DNA of 60,333 nucleotides from Prochlorococcus sp. AG-363-J23 (GTDB lineage Bacteria > Cyanobacteriota > Cyanobacteriia > PCC-6307 > Cyanobiaceae), in the NCBI GenBank assembly GCA_003280245.1, contig QCFN01000005.1:1-60333 (forward strand), in the 5' to 3' direction. Below are positions 57,074 to 60,333 of this stretch, piece by piece. The notes beneath the pieces were generated by a model. It saw only the letters and a program-made list of their open reading frames with translations, did no database searches and was not told the origin of the DNA. The position numbers and the translations under genes were made by a program. Positions within the stretch are counted from its first letter, which is position 1, and each line of letters opens with the position of its first letter.

Positions 57074-58087
57074 TTATTTCAATCCTACCAGCCTCATTGA
57101 TAAGTCCCAAACTCGATTTGAAGTAACAGGATCAGTCACTCTTTCAGACAATTCTTGAGAAAATTGTCTTCGATTTTTTTTCTGTCGATTACCCCAACTC
57201 CAATGAACTCCAGAGAGTCCAAAATCTGGATCCGAAACAACTTGAGCAACTCTTTTCCCAGCAAGAGTTTCACTAACATAACCACCTGTAATAAGTTTTT
57301 GAAACCAAGGAAACAGAATCTGAAAAATTCTAGGAGTGTTTCTAAATAGTTTTGTATTTGCAACGCAGCCTGGATAAAGAGAACTAAATAAAATTGGGGA
57401 ATCCTTATATCTTCTATGTAATTCTTGAGTCGTAATCATATTACATAGCTTACTATCTTTATATGCCTTACCTGGCTTAAATTTCTTTCCATTAGCCATA
57501 CTTATTGGCGCAGAAAAACCACTTTCAAAGCCTGACAAATCACCCAAATCTGCTGGGGCTGGAATAGGAATTTTCCCTCCTAATTCTTTATAATTTGCTG
57601 TTACTGTACCAAGAATAACAACTCTTGGGTTTTCCTTCCCCCAAGAGGAGCCCTGCCAAACAGGGCGCCTAGAATTGCGCAAATTATCCAAAAGAAGATG
57701 AATTAAAAGAAAATGGCCAAAATGATTTGTAGCCATTGAAATTTCATATCCTTGCGCCGAACGAATAGGAGATTTCAGCCTAGGTAAATAAACAGCTGCA
57801 TTACAAACAAGTGCATCCAAAGGCTCTTCTAAAATATCAAATAGTCTTAACACCCCTTCTTTAACACTTTCAAGATCACCCAAATCCATATAGAGATGCT
57901 GCAACTGCCTCGGACATCCTGACGGCAATCCAAGTTTGATAGCGGCGGCTTCTGCGCGCAAAGGACTCCTATTAGCAGTTATGACCCTCCAACCAAGTTC
58001 AACAAGTGCCTTAGTGGCATACAATCCAACTCCTGAAGTGGTACCGGTTATAAGAACTGTACCTGGAGCAGCTTGAGAAGATGCCAT
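57074..58087 (-). CDS. por: Light-dependent protochlorophyllide oxidoreductase
   Basis: NADPH-dependent, light-driven reductase of the SDR family. The 337-residue protein has the Rossmann motif [26 protein letters not shown], and the catalytic Tyr-Lys pair in [11 protein letters not shown]. CysX segments such as [14 protein letters not shown] and the C-terminal [18 protein letters not shown] match POR. It is next to chlL, so both routes of protochlorophyllide reduction are encoded here. Confidence 0.97.
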   Translation of the reverse strand: MASSQAAPGTVLITGTTSGVGLYATKALVELGWRVITANRSPLRAEAAAIKLGLPSGCPRQLQHLYMDLGDLESVKEGVLRLFDILEEPLDALVCNAAVYLPRLKSPIRSAQGYEISMATNHFGHFLLIHLLLDNLRNSRRPVWQGSSWGKENPRVVILGTVTANYKELGGKIPIPAPADLGDLSGFESGFSAPISMANGKKFKPGKAYKDSKLCNMITTQELHRRYKDSPILFSSLYPGCVANTKLFRNTPRIFQILFPWFQKLITGGYVSETLAGKRVAQVVSDPDFGLSGVHWSWGNRQKKNRRQFSQELSERVTDPVTSNRVWDLSMRLVGLK

Positions 58088-58124
58088 TGAATCACAGATG
58101 CAATAGGTTGATATTGTTAATCAA

Positions 58125-58538
58125 CTATTTCCAAATTACTCTGAGGCGATTGGGGGCTATCAACTGATCTTGCTCATCCATAAGCCTGTGGCCACCGCCA
58201 ATAGTGAAAAGATGATCGAAGCGTTTGTTCAGTGAATTTAACTTAAGTGACTCAACCTCTAAGACTGCTGCCAATTCACTATGTCTTACTAGTCTCTGAG
58301 AATAGGCAAAAGACAATTTAATCAAGCTGACCGCCCCTAGGGATAGCAATCCTAATTTAAGGAAAAAAGCTAAACAGCTATAAATCAACTCCCTTCGTTG
58401 CTCTTGCAACTGGAATGTTGATGCAATAGATGCAGCAGCAACCCTTTTATTAGAGGGAAAGCTCCGTTTTTTTGGTTTCATGCGAGGTCTAGGGCTTCTT
58501 AAAGCTCCGGACCTGGCTTGAATCAATGAGGGAGTCAA
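58125..58538 (-). CDS. Hypothetical single-pass membrane protein
   Basis: A 137-residue protein. The first 35 residues are Arg/Lys-rich. The hydrophobic segment near residues 53-73 (YSCLAFFLKLGLLSLGAVSL) is followed by a helical, possibly coiled-coil part with RLVRHSELAAVLEVESLKLN. This topology recalls FtsL/FtsB-like division proteins, but I found no real family motif. The start could also be at the inner Met 20 (MKPKKRSF). Confidence 0.6.
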   Translation of the reverse strand: MTPSLIQARSGALRSPRPRMKPKKRSFPSNKRVAAASIASTFQLQEQRRELIYSCLAFFLKLGLLSLGAVSLIKLSFAYSQRLVRHSELAAVLEVESLKLNSLNKRFDHLFTIGGGHRLMDEQDQLIAPNRLRVIWK

Positions 58539-58606
58539 GGCCTACTAACATTTCTCTGCTTGTATCGCAGAGAAGATGAATTGCCAAGCCCCCTTACATG
58601 AAAGAA

Positions 58607-58705
58607 TTAAGCTCTTTCAAGAGTTACTCCAAGACGAAGAGCAAGTATCCCTGCATGAGCTACCACTACTAAGAGCATGCCAGCGAGATCAATAGTGGAA
58701 TCCAT
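58607..58705 (-). CDS. psaM: Photosystem I reaction center subunit XII (PsaM)
   Basis: A 32-residue one-helix PSI subunit. The frame starts MDSTIDLAGMLLVVVAHAG and ends ALRLGVTLERA, as in picocyanobacterial PsaM, with a single membrane helix. It precedes por in the usual picocyanobacterial order. Confidence 0.9.
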   Translation of the reverse strand: MDSTIDLAGMLLVVVAHAGILALRLGVTLERA

Positions 58706-58958
58706 ATTTTGAGAAAGCCAAAAGCAAACTTATTCTCCTAGCAAAACCACTAAATAGTCACTCTTTTGCAAAACCCTGTCACACCTGTAAATAAGGGCTT
58801 CGATAATTCGACCAACCATTTCTCGGAAAACCCTTGCAAATACTTGCCTTAATCAAAAACCTCCAGAGAACAATCTTAATGAAATACTAAAGATGGTAGA
58901 AATTTTCAACCAAAATCACCTAGCTATACAGTCATAGAAAGAAAATCAAGCTTAAGCG

Positions 58959-59750
58959 TTGAACGACACAAGAGAAGGTTTATTAATTCCTTCACTGGAG
59001 CTCATAGGACCAGAGCAAATGGCGTTAGACATGTTTTTACTAAAGAAATCAGTCTGCACAAAAAATCAATCCCCAATTCTGAGATTTTATTCCTGGAAAG
59101 GAGTTTGGTTATCAATAGGTCGAAATCAAAAAAATATTCCAAAACATTGGAAAAAATTAGCACATGAAAAAAAAATAAATCTTGTTCGTCGACCCAGTGG
59201 AGGAGATGCTGTACTACATGGAAATAATTTAACTTACTCTCTAATATGGCCAACTCCTCCAAGAAGAAAGCATGAGGCCTATATTAAGATTAGCGAATGG
59301 TTAATAAAGGGATTCCTAGAACTAGGTATTAGCCTACATTTTGGAAATCAGTCAATAAAGCCAAGAGAATCAAACTGCTTTGCTACATCATCAGCCGCAG
59401 ATTTAGTAGATAAAAGTGGACAAAAGCGAATTGGTAATGCTCAAAGATGGCTTAAAGGTCAAGTTCTCCAGCATGGAGAAATTCTTCTAAATCCTCATAT
59501 GAAGTTATGGGAAGAAATCTTTCATAGTCCTGTCCCATTAAATACAAAAATGCCAATCCAACGTAAAATACTAGAACAGAAATTATTAGGAGCATTAAAG
59601 TCAGAGTGGTCAAACATTTCCTGGTCAACAGATAATCTAACTGACATGGAGTTTGATGTTATCAGGGCTGAAGCCTCAAATTATGAAGTCTCTTTAAATC
59701 TATCCGGCAATTCAATTATACGTGATGCCAACATTGCATCAACAACTTGA
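58959..59750 (+). CDS. Lipoate-protein ligase A-like protein
   Basis: A 263-residue protein of the biotin/lipoate A/B ligase family. It has WLSIGRNQKNIPKHW, LVRRPSGGDAVLHGNNLTYS (the RRxSGGxxVxH motif) and GNAQRWLKGQVLQHGEILL with the catalytic Lys. It starts with TTG. The final 70 bases overlap the convergent M50 protease gene. A lipoate or octanoate transferase activity is likely, but the acceptor is not known. Confidence 0.85.
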   Translation: MNDTREGLLIPSLELIGPEQMALDMFLLKKSVCTKNQSPILRFYSWKGVWLSIGRNQKNIPKHWKKLAHEKKINLVRRPSGGDAVLHGNNLTYSLIWPTPPRRKHEAYIKISEWLIKGFLELGISLHFGNQSIKPRESNCFATSSAADLVDKSGQKRIGNAQRWLKGQVLQHGEILLNPHMKLWEEIFHSPVPLNTKMPIQRKILEQKLLGALKSEWSNISWSTDNLTDMEFDVIRAEASNYEVSLNLSGNSIIRDANIASTT

Positions 59751-60333
59751 GGCAATGCCATCCCTAATAGATATATATTTTGAATTCTTGCAGAATTAAT
59801 AATTGGTTCTGGAATAGTTAAGCCTAGCTTTTTCAAAACAGCCTTACTTAAATCAACCCTATCTAAAGTTCCGCAGGGAAGACCCGCAAGATTAAAAACC
59901 AAGAGTCTTCCATCAGAAGACCTTTCTAAAGCAATCACTGCCTCCCAAAGAGGGGCTTTCTCTCCAATCGATGGCAAATCCGAAATTGGTAAAACAAATT
60001 CTGCTAGAAGCCGCTCATCCCATTGTTGAACTGGAATTTCATTAAGAGGTTGATCATTTATGTATCCAATCCAACGTCCTGATCTACAAACTAATACCCA
60101 CTCAGCCAATTGTTTATCAGAAGCCGACACCACTCGCATTTGACTAAGTCTTCTCAAGCTTTCATCTTCTTCTAGGACTCGAAAACGTCGGCCACTAGCT
60201 TGACTCACAACCAAATCACACAAAGTCTTTTGCAAAATCAACATTTGATTCTGAGACCTTGATGATGCGAGTCCAAACCAACCAAGCATTAAAAGCCAAA
60301 GCCCTCCAAACCCTCCTCCCTTTATGCAAATCC
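59681..60333 (-). CDS. Site-2 protease-like membrane protein, C-terminal part, cut by window edge
   Basis: The frame continues through the window edge: codons upstream of the internal ATG at 60289 give IKGGGFGGLWLLMLGWFGLA, a membrane segment that fits the last helix of an M50 peptidase. A CBS-type domain follows (SLRRLSQMRVVSASDKQLAE, then VLVCRSGRWIGYINDQPL). Site-2 proteases with C-terminal CBS domains are common in cyanobacteria. The HExxH active site lies beyond the window, so the family call is indirect. Confidence 0.7.
   Translation of the reverse strand, partial: ICIKGGGFGGLWLLMLGWFGLASSRSQNQMLILQKTLCDLVVSQASGRRFRVLEEDESLRRLSQMRVVSASDKQLAEWVLVCRSGRWIGYINDQPLNEIPVQQWDERLLAEFVLPISDLPSIGEKAPLWEAVIALERSSDGRLLVFNLAGLPCGTLDRVDLSKAVLKKLGLTIPEPIINSARIQNIYLLGMALPQVVDAMLASRIIELPDRFKETS

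Overview
The window looks like a chromosomal segment of a low-GC marine picocyanobacterium, almost certainly Prochlorococcus, possibly a low-light-adapted strain. The evidence is an alpha-carboxysome operon with form IA RuBisCO, both kinds of protochlorophyllide reductase, plastocyanin, cytochrome c6, NDH-1 subunits, a picocyanobacterial PsaM, AT-rich spacers and very tight gene packing. The strain cannot be fixed from the sequence alone. I see no insertion sequence, prophage, CRISPR array or rRNA operon; one tRNA is present.

Layout. Positions 1-12,700: the 3' part of thrB, ndhD, an M3 oligopeptidase, then a minus-strand block (lipase-like protein, folB, proA, a truncated ROK sugar kinase remnant, a 1318-residue TamB-like protein), then a Ycf51/DUF2518 protein with a young 42-bp tandem repeat and a DUF4332 protein. 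Positions 12,400-19,600: a small exported protein, a CocE-type hydrolase, glgB, hemE, an NAD-dependent epimerase-like protein, petE and a small Nif11 protein. Positions 19,700-28,700: clpB, a QueD-like enzyme, hisIE, a gene-poor 0.58-kb stretch, a DUF1232 pair, a Nif11-cupin fusion, petJ, a YCII protein, an AbrB-type regulator, trpA, a DUF3007 protein and ndhL. Positions 28,700-41,800: tRNA-Leu(UAA), pyrC, a cation exchanger, glutathione reductase, a GST-like protein, dnaA, two coupled glycosyltransferase-like genes, a GNAT enzyme, an ABC exporter, hisG, a glyoxalase II and RidA.

Positions 41,890-52,440 hold the carbon-fixation island. On the minus strand the order is csoS1, cbbL, cbbS, csoS2, csoSCA, csoS4A, csoS4B, csoS1E, an acRAF-like chaperone and cbbX. 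A csoS1D gene lies upstream beyond rdgB, and a DUF3136 gene lies beyond cbbX. Together they encode the enzyme, scaffold, carbonic anhydrase, hexamer, pentamer and tandem-trimer shell proteins, assembly factor and activase of an alpha-carboxysome. Positions 52,500-58,700 hold a pigment cluster: chlN, chlB and chlL on the plus strand, and the light-dependent reductase gene por plus psaM on the minus strand. The window closes with a lipoate ligase-like gene and the C-terminal part of a membrane metalloprotease cut by the window edge.

I found no wholly unknown multi-gene system. The observations most worth checking are in and around the carboxysome operon: hairpins flanking cbbS, a 15-bp direct repeat upstream of csoS1, a CsoS2-like VTG motif in the tail of CsoS1D, a long basic tail on CsoS1E, and regular cysteine pairing in CsoS2 with one repeat lacking both cysteines. 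Others are the broken ROK kinase, the Nif11-cupin fusion and the tandem repeat in the Ycf51-like protein.
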